From positions 60,862-124,861 of the forward strand of contig NZ_GL890985.1 in NCBI RefSeq assembly GCF_000212815.1: a stretch of 64,000 nucleotides of DNA. The letters run 5' to 3'. This document shows, one piece after another, positions 27,507 to 39,702 of the stretch. Both the position numbers and the translations under genes were made by a program. Origin of the DNA: Streptococcus sanguinis SK49. Lineage in GTDB: Bacteria; Bacillota; Bacilli; Lactobacillales; Streptococcaceae. The notes beneath the pieces were generated by a model. The model saw only the letters and a program-made list of their open reading frames with translations. It was not told where the DNA came from and searched no databases. The stretch's first letter is position 1. Each line of letters begins with the position of its first letter.

Positions 27507-28338
27507 GCAAGATCTCCTTGAATTCTTCAATTGTAATAGGATAGTGCGAGAAGGTCATCCCTTTTTCCGCCAATTCGTGAGCAAATTTTGTAATCTTAGG
27601 AACACCCAATTGAATACTCTCCATAAAATCAAGATCCTGAAAGACCTGAGCAGGCTGACCGCTCTTGACGACTCTGCCCTTATCTAAAACATAGACTGTA
27701 TCAGCAAAGTTGGCTACATCATCCATTAGGTGAGTTACCAAAACAATGGTCATACCGGCTCGATGCAGCTCTTCAAAGAGCCTCATCAGTTCTTTTCGAC
27801 CAGATGGATCAAGTCCTGCTGTCGGCTCGTCCAAAACCAAGATATCAGGCTCCATGGCTAGTATACCAGCGATGGCTACCCTACGCATCTGGCCGCCAGA
27901 AAGTTCGAAAGGACTGCGATTGAACAAATCCTCAGAAATTCCGACTAAGTGCAGCTTTTCACGCGCCAAAGCTTCCGCTTCTTCCTTAGAAACACCAAAA
28001 TTCTGAGGACCAAAAGCCACATCTTTCAAAACTGTTTCATCAAAAACTTGACTTTCCGGAAATTGAAAGACTAGACCAACCTTCTTGCGCACCTGTTTAA
28101 TGTCTTTATTGACGGAATCAGCCGTGATGACTGTACTGCCTACTTCAACACTGCCCTGATTGGGAACCAGCAAGCCATTTAAAAGCTGGAGAATGGTTGA
28201 CTTACCGCTGCCAGTATGACCGATAAGAGCGGTATAGCTGCCGGATTTTATCTCCAAATCCACTCCAAAAAGCGCTGGTCCCTCAAAAGGGGTGCCAGCT
28301 TGATAAGTATAACTTACATTTTTGAGAGTAATGCCCAT
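27499..28338 (-). CDS. ecfA2: ECF transporter ATPase EcfA2
   Basis: A 279-residue ATPase: Walker [10 protein letters not shown] (39-47), signature [13 protein letters not shown], Walker [14 protein letters not shown]. It overlaps ecfA1 by 25 bases and ecfT by 8. Forms the EcfA1-A2 heterodimer of the group II energy-coupling module. Confidence 0.96.
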   Translation of the reverse strand: MGITLKNVSYTYQAGTPFEGPALFGVDLEIKSGSYTALIGHTGSGKSTILQLLNGLLVPNQGSVEVGSTVITADSVNKDIKQVRKKVGLVFQFPESQVFDETVLKDVAFGPQNFGVSKEEAEALAREKLHLVGISEDLFNRSPFELSGGQMRRVAIAGILAMEPDILVLDEPTAGLDPSGRKELMRLFEELHRAGMTIVLVTHLMDDVANFADTVYVLDKGRVVKSGQPAQVFQDLDFMESIQLGVPKITKFAHELAEKGMTFSHYPITIEEFKEILHG

Positions 28339-29150
28339 AGTTGATCCTGCAATTCTTTTTCTGTTAAGTAAGTGTCTGGCAGAGGAAGCCCTGACTGACG
28401 CAAAGCCGCCTTTACCTGATTAACAAATGGCTGATCCAATCCTAGCTCTTCCAAATCTTCTCGAGAAAAAAGTTCTCTCGGGGTAGCAGTAGATTCAACC
28501 TGACCCTCTTTCATGACCAAAACACGGTCGCTTAAGGCTATTTCATCCAGGTCATGAGTGATAGAAATGACGGTCAGCTGATTACCATCTTTAATTTTTT
28601 TCACGGTCTGGATAAGATCCAAACGCCCCTCTGGATCCAACATGCTAGTTGCTTCATCCAAAATAATAATATCCGGTCTTAGAGCTACGACACCTGCAAC
28701 AGCTACCCGCTGTTTCTGACCTCCAGAAAGACGAGCTGGTTCACGCTCCTTAAAATCCTGCATGCCGACAAGCTCTAATGCCTGCTGGACTCGCTCTACC
28801 ATCAGATCATAGTCCAGCCCTTGATTTTCCAAACCAAAGGCTACATCGTCTTCTACAGTTGCACCGACAAACTGATTATCTGGATTTTGGAATACCATGC
28901 CAATCTGTCTGCGTTTTTCCCAGACGTTTTCAGCTGTTAGCTTATCGCCTGAGATAATAATATCTCCGCTTTCCGCTTCTAAAAGGCCGTCAATCAAACG
29001 AACTGTGGTTGATTTTCCACTCCCATTATGACCGACAATAGACAGCCATTCCCCTTTTTTTACTTGAAAGGAGACATCATTTAAAGTGTAATTCTCAGAC
29101 TCACTATCATATTTGTACTTAAGATTTCTTACTTCGATGATATTTTCCAT
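28314..29150 (-). CDS. ecfA1: ECF transporter ATPase EcfA1
   Basis: A 278-residue ATPase from the ATG at 29150, one base after the pgsA stop, with only a weak ribosome site, so translation is probably coupled to pgsA. Walker [10 protein letters not shown], signature [13 protein letters not shown], Walker [14 protein letters not shown]. The frame extending to 29201 lies inside pgsA. Confidence 0.95.
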   Translation of the reverse strand: MENIIEVRNLKYKYDSESENYTLNDVSFQVKKGEWLSIVGHNGSGKSTTVRLIDGLLEAESGDIIISGDKLTAENVWEKRRQIGMVFQNPDNQFVGATVEDDVAFGLENQGLDYDLMVERVQQALELVGMQDFKEREPARLSGGQKQRVAVAGVVALRPDIIILDEATSMLDPEGRLDLIQTVKKIKDGNQLTVISITHDLDEIALSDRVLVMKEGQVESTATPRELFSREDLEELGLDQPFVNQVKAALRQSGLPLPDTYLTEKELQDQLWALLSKM

Positions 29151-29151
29151 A

Positions 29152-29691
29152 TTATTTAAAGGTATCTTTAAAGAGATAGGCACTTCCCTTGAAGTAGTCA
29201 TATCCAGAATAAATCGTAAAGATTAAAGCGATATACAGAAGGATTTGCCCTAAGAGAGTCCAATGAATCAGTAGAAAAATAATAGCAAACATCTGCGTGA
29301 AGGTTTTGATTTTACCTGGCATAGCAGCTGCTAAGACCGTACCACCTGTTTCCACTAAAAGCAAGCGCAGACCTGTTACTGCCAATTCTCGGCAAATAAT
29401 AATAGCCACAACCCAGGCAGGAGCCATTTTCATCTCAATCAACATGATAAAGGCAGACATCACTAAAAGCTTATCAGCCATGGGATCAGCAAATTTACCA
29501 AAGTTTGTTACCACTTCCCACTTTCGAGCCAAATAACCATCTAGATAATCAGTTATACTGGCAAAAGCAAAGATAAAAGCCGATAAAATATGCATGGTGT
29601 AAGAATGACCGAATGTTAAAATCACAACAAATACAGGGATTAAAGCAATCCTGACAAGAGTTAAGGCATTTGGAATATTTTCTTTTTTCAT
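29152..29691 (-). CDS. pgsA: CDP-diacylglycerol--glycerol-3-phosphate 3-phosphatidyltransferase
   Basis: A 179-residue integral membrane enzyme with the CDP-alcohol phosphotransferase motif DYLDGYLARKWEVVTNFGKF continuing to ADPMADK. It makes phosphatidylglycerol phosphate, the first step to phosphatidylglycerol and cardiolipin. It lies between rodZ and the ecf genes, the usual streptococcal order. Confidence 0.95.
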   Translation of the reverse strand: MKKENIPNALTLVRIALIPVFVVILTFGHSYTMHILSAFIFAFASITDYLDGYLARKWEVVTNFGKFADPMADKLLVMSAFIMLIEMKMAPAWVVAIIICRELAVTGLRLLLVETGGTVLAAAMPGKIKTFTQMFAIIFLLIHWTLLGQILLYIALIFTIYSGYDYFKGSAYLFKDTFK

Positions 29692-29707
29692 GGGATTCCC
29701 TTCGTTT

Positions 29708-30532
29708 TTATCCTTTCGTAATGTTTAAACTAATGGTTCCACTATCGCTAGTCAAAGCCGAAGTATCTAGTTTTTGTCCCTCTATCGTCACAGTTGCTCC
29801 TTTAACAGGTGCTAACGTAATAAGATACTTATTGCCTGGCTCAAGAGCAACCGTCTGGCTTGATTTTTCAGGAGATAAGGTGATGCCTTCGGCTAGTTCT
29901 GAATCGCTTATGCTTACCAAATTGGTTGTTTGCTCCACAGAAACGGTCACTTTGACAGGCTGACTTGCTCCGCTGTACTCAGCAGTCAAATTATCTCCGC
30001 TTCCACCAACTGTCAACTTGCTAGCCGAGGAAGAAACTGACTTAGAATCAGCCGAAGAAAAGGAACTCATCTGACTGTTAGTACTTGTAGAGGAAACCAG
30101 GCTATAGTTGTTGTCAGATGCTTTGTAACTTACCGAATTAGTATGAGCATAGCTCCAGATATAGTATACCACGAAAACTGCAATAGCTGAAGCCAATAAG
30201 AGAAAATAGAACAAGGGCAGAAAAGAGCTTTTATTTTTATTTTTTCTGCTCCTGAATTCCTCATCTGCTGCCAGTACCACTTCATCAAAGACTATCATCT
30301 CACCAGCTTCGTAAGCCTCCAGAATAATAGATTCATCCAAATCTACAGCCCAAGCATATTTTCGCAAGAAGCTGCGGGCATAGAAAGGACTAGGAAGCAA
30401 ATCATAGTCATTTCGTTCCAGCGCTTCCAGCAAATCCTGCTGAATATCTGTCTTTTTTGACAATTCCTCTAAGCTCAGCCCTTGATTGGTCCGGGCAAGC
30501 TTCAACACTTCTCCTATCGTTTTTTTTCTCAT
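29708..30532 (-). CDS. rodZ: RodZ-like helix-turn-helix membrane protein
   Basis: A 274-residue protein from the ATG at 30532. N-terminal XRE-type HTH (about 4-60, IGEVLKLARTNQGLSLEELSKKTDIQ), a basic patch RSRKNKNKS, one membrane helix (about 103-128), a Ser-rich linker and a C-terminal DUF4115-like beta domain. RodZ helps position the wall-elongation machinery; in ovococci it acts in peripheral growth. In operon with ymfF, ymfH and pgsA. Confidence 0.9.
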   Translation of the reverse strand: MRKKTIGEVLKLARTNQGLSLEELSKKTDIQQDLLEALERNDYDLLPSPFYARSFLRKYAWAVDLDESIILEAYEAGEMIVFDEVVLAADEEFRSRKNKNKSSFLPLFYFLLLASAIAVFVVYYIWSYAHTNSVSYKASDNNYSLVSSTSTNSQMSSFSSADSKSVSSSASKLTVGGSGDNLTAEYSGASQPVKVTVSVEQTTNLVSISDSELAEGITLSPEKSSQTVALEPGNKYLITLAPVKGATVTIEGQKLDTSALTSDSGTISLNITKG

Positions 30533-30595
30533 ACGTACTTTTCCCTTATTTCTATTCTTCACTATTTTAACAAAATTTTAAAAACGATTCTGGAA

Positions 30596-31891
30596 TTATT
30601 TTGGAAAAATAGTAAAATCTGTCATATCACACTGATCGATAAATCGATGACCTAGTTTTATCACATCATTCAGGCTGATGTCCTGTAAAATTTTCGGCAA
30701 ATCAAACAGATTCTCACCCGTCAAATGCGGTTCATATTGGGTTGCAATATACTCAAGCGAGTTTAAACCGTGCAGAAAATCACCAAACATCTCACTTTTA
30801 ATCGTATCCAAATGCTCTTCTGTCACATCCGGATCCTTGTCAAAATTCTTGATGGCTGAGCGAAATTGATGAGAAAGTCCCACCGGTTCCTGAGTATCCA
30901 TCGTCAGCATGACAAAGTGAAAATCTTTTTCTACTTCCACTTCTAACGTTAAAGAATTGTCCATTTCCCCACTTTCATAGAGGGACTGGAAACGCTTGGA
31001 AGTCCAGCCAAACATCATGGCAAATAAGAGTTTCAAAGTGATTTTATAGCGACACAACTCCGATTCATCAACAAAATCTGTGCCTCGAATCCCAACTGCC
31101 AGTTTTGGACTAGCTACCTCCATTCGGTAGGTGTCCGTTGATACCACTGGGTGAAGGCTAACAGGAATTTTTTCAATGGGTTCAGAGTTCCCTGCAAAAA
31201 CTAGTTTTTCCTGCTGTTCAGCAATCTCAGTAGCTATCTGTTCCAAATCAAAATTACCAATTACAAACAAAGTCATATTAGAAGGATGATAAAAGTTACT
31301 GAAATTTTCCTTCAAATTTTCGACGGTAATCTCAGAGATAGACTCTTTCGTTCCTGCAATGTCTTCTGCCAGAGGTGTTTGAGGATAGAGATTGGCCAAG
31401 GCTCCAAAAAAGAGACGATAATCTGGATTATCCTGGTACATTTCAATTTCTTGGCCGATAATATCCTGTTCCCGCAAAATGGATTCTTTTGTGAAATCAG
31501 CCCGATGCACAAGTTCTTGCAAAAGCTGTAGGTTTTCTGAAATGTTATCCGTTGCAGAAAACAGATAACTAGTCCGAGTAAAGCTCGTAAAGGCATTGCT
31601 CTCAGCTCCTAGCTTAGTAAATTCCAGCAGCAGATCCTTTCCCTGCGGGCCTTCAAAAAGTTTATGTTCCAAAAAATGAGCTATTCCAGCCGGATAATGA
31701 GTGACCTGCTTGGTTTCACGTGAAACAATCCCTGTATCCACTGAACCAAAATTAGTTGAGATAATCCCATAAGTTTCATTAAAATCATTTTTAGGCAGAA
31801 GAAAAACACGTAAACCGTTTGCCAAGACTGTCTGATAGACAGTTTCTCCCACTGCTGAATAATTGATTTTTTCTAGCACTTCTCCCTGCAT
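30596..31891 (-). CDS. ymfH: M16-family metallopeptidase YmfH-like
   Basis: A 431-residue pitrilysin-family protein with the inverted zinc motif HFLEH (in GIAHFLEHKLFEG) and the downstream Glu region expected to give the third ligand. It is the catalytic member of the YmfF/YmfH pair. Its ATG overlaps the ymfF stop by one base. The reading frame is intact, unlike its partner. A parS-like sequence is embedded at 31712-31727. Confidence 0.9.
   Translation of the reverse strand: MQGEVLEKINYSAVGETVYQTVLANGLRVFLLPKNDFNETYGIISTNFGSVDTGIVSRETKQVTHYPAGIAHFLEHKLFEGPQGKDLLLEFTKLGAESNAFTSFTRTSYLFSATDNISENLQLLQELVHRADFTKESILREQDIIGQEIEMYQDNPDYRLFFGALANLYPQTPLAEDIAGTKESISEITVENLKENFSNFYHPSNMTLFVIGNFDLEQIATEIAEQQEKLVFAGNSEPIEKIPVSLHPVVSTDTYRMEVASPKLAVGIRGTDFVDESELCRYKITLKLLFAMMFGWTSKRFQSLYESGEMDNSLTLEVEVEKDFHFVMLTMDTQEPVGLSHQFRSAIKNFDKDPDVTEEHLDTIKSEMFGDFLHGLNSLEYIATQYEPHLTGENLFDLPKILQDISLNDVIKLGHRFIDQCDMTDFTIFPK
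31712..31727. promoter_or_regulatory. parS-like site (ParB binding)
   Basis: GGTTTCACGTGAAACA matches the parS consensus TGTTTCACGTGAAACA at 15 of 16 positions. It lies inside ymfH. Confidence 0.85.
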
Positions 31892-33138
31892 TATTTTCCT
31901 TCCATAAAGTAAATAGCTTGTAATTTTAAGAGACCAGCTGCTTTGATAATATCATCCTTACGAACCTGTTCCAAAGCTTCCAGCCAAGCTTCAAGAGATA
32001 AGAATTTTTTCCCTAAAACAGAAGCCATATAAGCTCTCTCTAAGATTGTATTCTGTCGATCCTGAGCTAACAATACCGAATTTCTCAGCATTTTCTTGGT
32101 TTGATTCAGTTCTTCCTGACTAAAATTCCCACGCTTCAAATCAACAATCTGTCGGTTGATTAAAGCAACTGTTCTGGTCCGATTACTGCGGTCAATACCA
32201 GCGTAAATCCGCATCATTCCTGAAAAAATATCAAAATTGCTAGAAATTGTATAAGCCAGCCCTTCCTTTTCACGAAGATTGACAAATAATTTCGAATGGG
32301 CAAAGCCACCTAGCAAAGCATTTAAAACGACCAAAGGCAGGTGCTCACTCTCTCCGTACTGAATAGGGAAGTGATAGGCCAACTCAATAATTGACTGATG
32401 GACATCTTTCTGCTCCAGTCCTTCTCGTAAAACATTGGAATATTCTTGCTGATAAACTAACTGAAGTTCTTGTTGGCGAGGTGCAAAATTGAAAGATTGA
32501 ATTTTCTCCCGAACAGCCACTTCATTAAAGTCCCCAATAAAGAAAAAGTCAATCTGATTTTCCTGAAGCATCTCCTGAAAAGCAACAAAACTGCTTGCAG
32601 CTGTCTCTTACTGGATTAATTCAATTGTCCCAACACGAGGCATCTGCATTTCCTCTTCTTCATAAAAGAGTTTGTCTAATTCTCGATGAGCATGATAAAA
32701 ATGATTCTCAATTTCAGCTTCCAAATCATTCAAAATATTTTTCTTCTCAATTTCAAAAGCAGATTCATCAAAAGCGTCTTGACTTACCAATGGAGAAAAC
32801 AAGCTGGCTTTCAAAAAATCAAGCATGGCATCTGTCAGGACATTCTTACGACTCAAAAATTTATCCCGCACAAAAGAAAGATTGATATCTAAATAATGCA
32901 CCAATCCTCTCCTTGAAAGACTCGTAGAATAATCAGCACCATACAAATTGGCCAAACGTTCTCTGAAAGCCTGCGAAGTAGGATAAACAGCATTGACAGT
33001 CTCTAGCATGCTAGCTGTTAAAACCCGACCAGCTACTGTTTCTTTGGACATAGGCGCTGAAAAACGAACCCTAATTTTGTTTGTTTTAAATTTTTCTGAT
33101 TGAATAAAATGGAGACGAACTCCTTTAGTGATTTCCAT
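31891..33138 (-). pseudogene. ymfF: M16-family peptidase-like YmfF, interrupted by one in-frame TAA
   Basis: Two open segments in the same frame (33138-32611 and 32607-31891) are separated only by a TAA at 32608-32610; after it the frame reads on (ETAASSFVAFQEMLQENQ) into the rest of a typical YmfF. No frameshift or missing sequence is seen, and total length (about 414 residues) is normal. The start at 33138 follows GAGGGG. YmfF lacks the HxxEH zinc motif and is thought to partner YmfH. Either a true nonsense mutation, a sequencing error, or readthrough; an internal ATG at 32571 could restart the C-terminal half. Confidence 0.8.
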
Positions 33139-33170
33139 GACGCCCCTCATACTGAATAATATAGACTACT

Positions 33171-33179
33171 ATTATATCA
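33171..33179 (-). promoter_or_regulatory. ymfF operon promoter (extended -10)
   Basis: On the minus strand TGA-TATAAT, 33 bases upstream of the start. Confidence 0.6.
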
Positions 33180-33297
33180 TGAAATGCCTCTGATTTGTTT
33201 GTTCCACCAAGCTTTTTGCTGATTAAAACGTTTTCTGATAACAGGAGAAAATTTCCGATTTTATCCAAAGCACCTCAGCACTTTTTACTAACAAATA

Positions 33298-33306
33298 TGG
33301 TATAAT
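33298..33306 (+). promoter_or_regulatory. yaaA-recF promoter (extended -10)
   Basis: TGG-TATAAT at 33298-33306, 19 bases before the yaaA start. Confidence 0.65.
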
Positions 33307-33325
33307 GACAGGGCTGAGGTGAAAT

Positions 33326-33724
33326 ATGGAATATAAATTATTTGATGACTACATCACGCTACAAGCCCTTTTAAAAGAAACAGGAATTATCCAAAGCGGC
33401 GGAGCAATTAAAACATTTCTAAGTGAATATCCAGTCCTTTTTAACGGTGAGCCAGAAAACCGCCGGGGAAAAAAACTCCGTGTCAATGACATCGTCTCCC
33501 TTCCCGAGCAAGGAATCGAAATTAATCTGACAGCTCCTAGTCAAGAAGAAATTCTGCAACACCAGAAAGAAATCGCAGAAAAAAAACGAGTTGCTGAACT
33601 TGTCAAAGCCATGAATAGGGATTTAAAAAAATCTCAGACTTCTAAAAAAGAAAAGCGTAAGAATACAGGGGTACCTAAAAAGCAGAAAACTACTAAAAGC
33701 CCTGTTCGCTTCCCTGGTATCTAA
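33326..33724 (+). CDS. yaaA: S4-domain protein YaaA
   Basis: A 132-residue protein with an S4 RNA-binding domain (about 8-70: [39 protein letters not shown]) and a very Lys-rich basic tail. YaaA sits directly upstream of recF throughout Firmicutes; its role is poorly defined. The start follows GAGGTG; recF begins two bases after the stop. Confidence 0.9.
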   Translation: MEYKLFDDYITLQALLKETGIIQSGGAIKTFLSEYPVLFNGEPENRRGKKLRVNDIVSLPEQGIEINLTAPSQEEILQHQKEIAEKKRVAELVKAMNRDLKKSQTSKKEKRKNTGVPKKQKTTKSPVRFPGI

Positions 33725-33726
33725 TC

Positions 33727-34821
33727 ATGTGGCTGCAATCATTAAAAATCAAGCATTTCCGAAATTATCAGGAAGCTGATATTGACTTCCATCCTGGCTT
33801 AAATGTCTTTCTAGGCCAGAACGCACAAGGTAAAACCAATATTTTAGAAGCTGTTTATTTCCTAGCCTTGACAAGAAGCCATCGTACACGCTCAGATAAG
33901 GATTTAATTCATTTTACAGATAATGATCTCCTTGTCTCTGGCATCTTAGAAAAAAAGACTGGTAAAGTTCCCCTTGACATTAACTTGACACCAAAAGGTC
34001 GTATCACAAAAGTCAATCACTTGAAACAAAGTAAATTATCAGACTATATTGGAACTATGAATGTTGTTCTTTTTGCTCCTGAGGATTTACAGCTGATTAA
34101 AGGTTCTCCCAGTCTACGACGTAAATTTATAGACATTGAGCTTGGACAAATTAAGCCTGTCTATCTATCAGATTTATCCAATTATAATCATGTCATTAAA
34201 CAACGCAATGCCTATCTGAAAGCTAATGACAAAGTTGATGAAACCTTCTTGACTGTTCTTGATGATCAGCTGGTTGACTATGGCTGTCGTGTAATCAGGC
34301 ATCGGTTAGATTTTTTGCAAAAATTAGAAAGCTTTGCTCAGGACAAGCACTGGGACATTTCTCAGAATCTGGAAAAGTTGACTGTCAAGTATCTGTCATC
34401 TATTCCTTTACAAAAAATTGACAATTTAGAAGAAACTTACCGCTCTTCCTTAATAAGCAGCCGTAAACGTGATCTATTCAAAAAAAATACAGGTGTTGGT
34501 CCTCATCGTGACGATATTGCTTTTTTTATCAACCAGATGGATGCCAACTTTGGTAGCCAAGGTCAGCATCGCAGTCTTGTTTTATCACTGAAACTAGCCG
34601 AAATCAAGTTAATAGAAAGCATTACAAAGGAAACACCTATTTTGTTGCTTGACGATGTAATGAGCGAACTTGACAATAACCGTCAACTAAAATTATTAGA
34701 AACTATCTCTCAGGATATTCAAACTTTCATTACTACAACAACTTTAGAACATTTAAAAAATCTTCCACAAGATATAAAAATTTTCACCATCCAGCAAGGA
34801 CAAATTGTATCTCAACCCTAG
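33727..34821 (+). CDS. recF: DNA replication and repair protein RecF
   Basis: A 364-residue SMC-like ATPase: Walker A GQNAQGKT (30-37), signature around [16 protein letters not shown], Walker [14 protein letters not shown]. It loads RecA at gaps with RecO and RecR. In streptococci yaaA-recF is separated from dnaA-dnaN, as here (about 14 kb away). It ends at a shared terminator with convergent guaB. Confidence 0.96.
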   Translation: MWLQSLKIKHFRNYQEADIDFHPGLNVFLGQNAQGKTNILEAVYFLALTRSHRTRSDKDLIHFTDNDLLVSGILEKKTGKVPLDINLTPKGRITKVNHLKQSKLSDYIGTMNVVLFAPEDLQLIKGSPSLRRKFIDIELGQIKPVYLSDLSNYNHVIKQRNAYLKANDKVDETFLTVLDDQLVDYGCRVIRHRLDFLQKLESFAQDKHWDISQNLEKLTVKYLSSIPLQKIDNLEETYRSSLISSRKRDLFKKNTGVGPHRDDIAFFINQMDANFGSQGQHRSLVLSLKLAEIKLIESITKETPILLLDDVMSELDNNRQLKLLETISQDIQTFITTTTLEHLKNLPQDIKIFTIQQGQIVSQP

Positions 34822-34961
34822 CATTACACAAAATTTACGTTTTTGTAAATTTCATTTACAAAATATTGCTTATAGTGTAAACGAATTATATCGAATTGTT
34901 ATTAGAACAGCTTTTATAGTCTTTTAAATTGTAAACATATGTCAATTTAAATCGTAAATTT

Positions 34962-34996
34962 AAAACGAGGTTAGGAAAAATTCCCGACCTCGTTTT
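34962..34996. terminator. Bidirectional terminator between recF and guaB
   Basis: AAAACGAGGT (34962-34971) pairs with ACCTCGTTTT (34987-34996); T tracts on both strands. The rest of 34822-35001 is AT-rich with several TTTAC/GTAAA half-sites. Confidence 0.8.
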
Positions 34997-35001
34997 ATTT
35001 T

Positions 35002-36607
<1,606 letters not shown>

Positions 36608-36618
36608 TCATTATTATA

Positions 36619-36664
36619 CAAAAAATAAAAACCATCATTTTTAAAACTAAAAACGATAGTTTTT
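36619..36664 (-). terminator. trpS terminator
   Basis: AAAAACTATC / GATGGTTTTT stem on the minus strand (36655-36664 with 36627-36636), one G-U pair, followed by ATTTTTTG. Confidence 0.65.
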
Positions 36665-36688
36665 GTGATTTATAATCAATAATGTTCG

Positions 36689-37714
36689 TTATTTAAAATA
36701 ATTAATCCCCATCGCAGACTTCACTTCTGAAAGAGTCTGAGAGGCAGTTTGACGAGCCTTATCACATCCTTCTTGCAGCATCTGATAGACCTGTCCCATA
36801 TCTTTAGCAAACTCCACACGACGCTCACGAATCGGACCCAACTCTCGCTCTAAAATTTCTAACAGATAGCGTTTGGTTTTGACATCTCCCAGACCACCTC
36901 TTTGATAATGCTCTTTCATTGAAGCAATATCAGCAGCATCTTCTGGGCGGCCAAAAACATCCAGATAGTGAAAGACCATATTTCCCTCAACTTTTCCAGG
37001 ATCTTCCACTCTGATATGATTAGGATCTGTATACATGCTCATAACTTTCTTTTGCAGAATATCCATATCATCTGCCAGATAAATACCGTTATTGAGAGAC
37101 TTAGACATCTTAGCATTGCCATCCAAACCAGGCAAACGTCCAGCTGCTTCATTTTCAGGATAAATCCCTTCCGGTTCTACCAAAACATCTGTCTGATAAG
37201 CGTGGTTAAAGGATCGAACAATCTCCCGAGTCTGCTCAATCATAGGCTTTTGATCATGTCCTACTGGTACAAAATTAGCTTTAAAAGCAGTAATATCCGC
37301 TGCTTGAGAAATTGGATAAACTAAAAATCCAGTCGGTAAACTTTCCCCAAATCCTTTTTGCGCAATTTCTGTCTTGACAGTAGGATTGCGTTCAAGACGA
37401 GCCAATGACACCAAATTCATATAATACATTGACAACTCTGCCAACTCAGGAATCTGACTTTGAATAAAAATAGTTACTTTTTTAGGATCCAATCCAGCTG
37501 CTAGATAATCTAAAGCTACATTACCAATAGACTCAACAATTTTCTGAGGATCCTTTGCATGATCTGTCAAAGCTTGCTGATCAGCCAAAAATACGAACAT
37601 CTCATATTTACCCTGATCCTGCAAAAGCACGCGGTTCCGTAAACTTCCTACATAATGACCAATATGCAATTTTCCTGTCGGACGATCTCCTGTTAAAATA
37701 ATTGGTTTAGTCAT
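36689..37714 (-). CDS. trpS: Tryptophanyl-tRNA synthetase
   Basis: A 341-residue class I synthetase with HIGH at 17-20 (GKLHIGH) and KMSKS near residue 200 ([10 protein letters not shown]). The 5' leader is short and has no T-box, so no tRNA-sensing attenuation is visible. An extended -10 (TGA-TATAAT complement at 37743-37751) precedes it. Confidence 0.97.
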   Translation of the reverse strand: MTKPIILTGDRPTGKLHIGHYVGSLRNRVLLQDQGKYEMFVFLADQQALTDHAKDPQKIVESIGNVALDYLAAGLDPKKVTIFIQSQIPELAELSMYYMNLVSLARLERNPTVKTEIAQKGFGESLPTGFLVYPISQAADITAFKANFVPVGHDQKPMIEQTREIVRSFNHAYQTDVLVEPEGIYPENEAAGRLPGLDGNAKMSKSLNNGIYLADDMDILQKKVMSMYTDPNHIRVEDPGKVEGNMVFHYLDVFGRPEDAADIASMKEHYQRGGLGDVKTKRYLLEILERELGPIRERRVEFAKDMGQVYQMLQEGCDKARQTASQTLSEVKSAMGINYFK

Positions 37715-37825
37715 TTATTACTCCTCAATTTATAATGAGTTCATTATATCATTTTCAATGAAAATGAGAAAGAAGTTTCTAGAAAAAAGCGAAAATTCCA
37801 GTTTTTACAACTTGATTGACACCTA

Positions 37826-37842
37826 TTTACAACATTTGTAAA
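37826..37842. repeat. Palindrome TTTACAA-N3-TTGTAAA
   Basis: TTTACAACATTTGTAAA in the divergent trpS/ABC-F gap, a variant of the N2 palindromes at 19984 and 23377. Otherwise the 37715-38004 gap holds the two promoters; a possible -10 (TAAAAT) precedes the ABC-F gene near 37970. Confidence 0.55.
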
Positions 37843-38004
37843 CTTAATTGACAAACTATTCTGGCTGTAAAACCTAAAAGTCTTAGTTCATACTATTCTC
37901 CTTTTTTCTTTCTACTTTGATTTTTTCTTTTTATCTCAGAATTATTTGAAAAAAGTTCTGTTTTCTAGTAAAATGAAGAAGATTATATATATAGGAGAAA
38001 GACA

Positions 38005-39627
38005 TTGCTTACAGTATCAGACGTATCACTGCGTTTCAGTGACCGAAAATTGTTTGATGAGGTCAACATCAAATTTACAGAAGGAAATACTTATGGATTG
38101 ATTGGAGCTAACGGCGCTGGAAAATCAACCTTTTTAAAAATTTTAGCTGGCGATATAGAGCCAACAACAGGCCACATTTCTCTAGGACCAAATGAACGTC
38201 TTTCAGTCCTTCGCCAGAACCACTTTGACTATGAAGAAGAACGGGCTATTGATGTTGTAATCATGGGAAATGAGCATCTCTACAACATCATGAAAGAAAA
38301 AGATGCTATTTATATGAAACCTGATTTTTCTGATGAAGATGGTGTACGTGCGGCCGAGCTTGAGGGAGAGTTTGCTGAACTAGGTGGCTGGGAAGCTGAA
38401 AGTGAAGCCTCTCAATTATTGCAAAATCTCAATATCCCAGAAGATCTTCACTACCAAAATATGAGTGAGCTCTCTAACGGAGACAAGGTTAAAGTACTCT
38501 TAGCTAAAGCCCTTTTTGGTAAACCTGATGTCTTACTTCTGGACGAGCCAACTAACGGTTTGGATATTCAGTCTATTACTTGGTTGGAAGACTTTCTTAT
38601 TGATTTTGACAATACAGTTATTGTTGTATCCCACGATCGTCACTTTTTGAATAAAGTCTGCACTCATATGGCCGACCTTGACTTTGGAAAAATCAAGCTC
38701 TATGTCGGAAACTATGATTTCTGGAAAGAATCAAGTGAACTAGCGGCTAAGCTGCTCGCTGACCGAAATGCCAAAGCAGAAGAAAAAATCAAGCAACTTC
38801 AAGAGTTTGTTGCTCGCTTTTCTGCCAATGCTTCAAAATCAAAACAAGCAACTTCTCGTAAAAAGATGCTTGACAAGATTGAGTTAGAAGAAATTGTTCC
38901 ATCTAGCCGTAAATACCCATTTATCAGCTTCAAAGCAGAACGTGAGATCGGTAATGATCTCTTGACAGTGGAAAACCTTTCTGTCAAGATAGACGGAGAA
39001 ACTATTCTTGATAATATCAACTTCATTTTACGTCCAGGCGATAAAACAGCTTTGATTGGCCAAAACGACATCCAAACAACAGCTTTGATTCGTGCTTTGA
39101 TGGGTGATATTGAATATGAAGGAACTGTCAAGTGGGGGGTCACAACCAGTCAATCTTACCTACCAAAAGATAATTCTCGTGACTTCGCTAGTGGTGAATC
39201 AATCCTTGACTGGCTGCGTCAATTTGCTAGCAAAGAAGAGGATGATAACACCTTCCTCCGAGGTTTCCTTGGACGCATGCTTTTCTCTGGAGATGAGGTT
39301 AACAAGTCTGTCAATGTCTTGTCAGGAGGAGAAAAAGTTCGGGTTATGCTATCTAAGTTAATGTTGCTTAAATCCAACGTTTTAGTCATGGACGATCCAA
39401 CCAATCACTTAGATTTGGAATCAATCTCCAGCTTAAATGATGGCTTAAAAAATTTCAAAGGATCCATTATTTTTGCCAGTCACGACCATGAATTTATTCA
39501 AACCTTGGCCAACCATATCATTGTCCTGTCTAAAAATGGTGTCATTGACCGCATTGACGAAACCTATGATGAATTCTTGGAAAATCAAGAAGTTCAGGCA
39601 AAAGTCAAAGAACTTTGGAAAGATTAA
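38005..39627 (+). CDS. ABC-F family ATPase (YkpA/YbiT-like)
   Basis: A 540-residue soluble protein with two ABC domains joined by a linker (about 235-300) and no membrane part, the ABC-F layout of ribosome-associated translation factors. The start is TTG at 38005 after AGGAGA. NBD1 is intact (Walker A GANGAGKST near 36-44, LSNGDKVKV, LLLDEPTNGLD). NBD2 has a degenerate Walker A (GQNDIQTT, no Gly-Lys), although its signature LSGGEKVRV and Walker B LVMDDPTNHLD remain. Such a change occurs in YkpA-type proteins. Exact ribosomal role unknown. Confidence 0.9.
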   Translation: MLTVSDVSLRFSDRKLFDEVNIKFTEGNTYGLIGANGAGKSTFLKILAGDIEPTTGHISLGPNERLSVLRQNHFDYEEERAIDVVIMGNEHLYNIMKEKDAIYMKPDFSDEDGVRAAELEGEFAELGGWEAESEASQLLQNLNIPEDLHYQNMSELSNGDKVKVLLAKALFGKPDVLLLDEPTNGLDIQSITWLEDFLIDFDNTVIVVSHDRHFLNKVCTHMADLDFGKIKLYVGNYDFWKESSELAAKLLADRNAKAEEKIKQLQEFVARFSANASKSKQATSRKKMLDKIELEEIVPSSRKYPFISFKAEREIGNDLLTVENLSVKIDGETILDNINFILRPGDKTALIGQNDIQTTALIRALMGDIEYEGTVKWGVTTSQSYLPKDNSRDFASGESILDWLRQFASKEEDDNTFLRGFLGRMLFSGDEVNKSVNVLSGGEKVRVMLSKLMLLKSNVLVMDDPTNHLDLESISSLNDGLKNFKGSIIFASHDHEFIQTLANHIIVLSKNGVIDRIDETYDEFLENQEVQAKVKELWKD

Positions 39628-39702
39628 TCTCTTGTCAATTTACGTTTACAAAGCTTTACAGAGGCATGAAACAACGTTTCTGCCTCTTTCTATATAAGAA
39701 AT

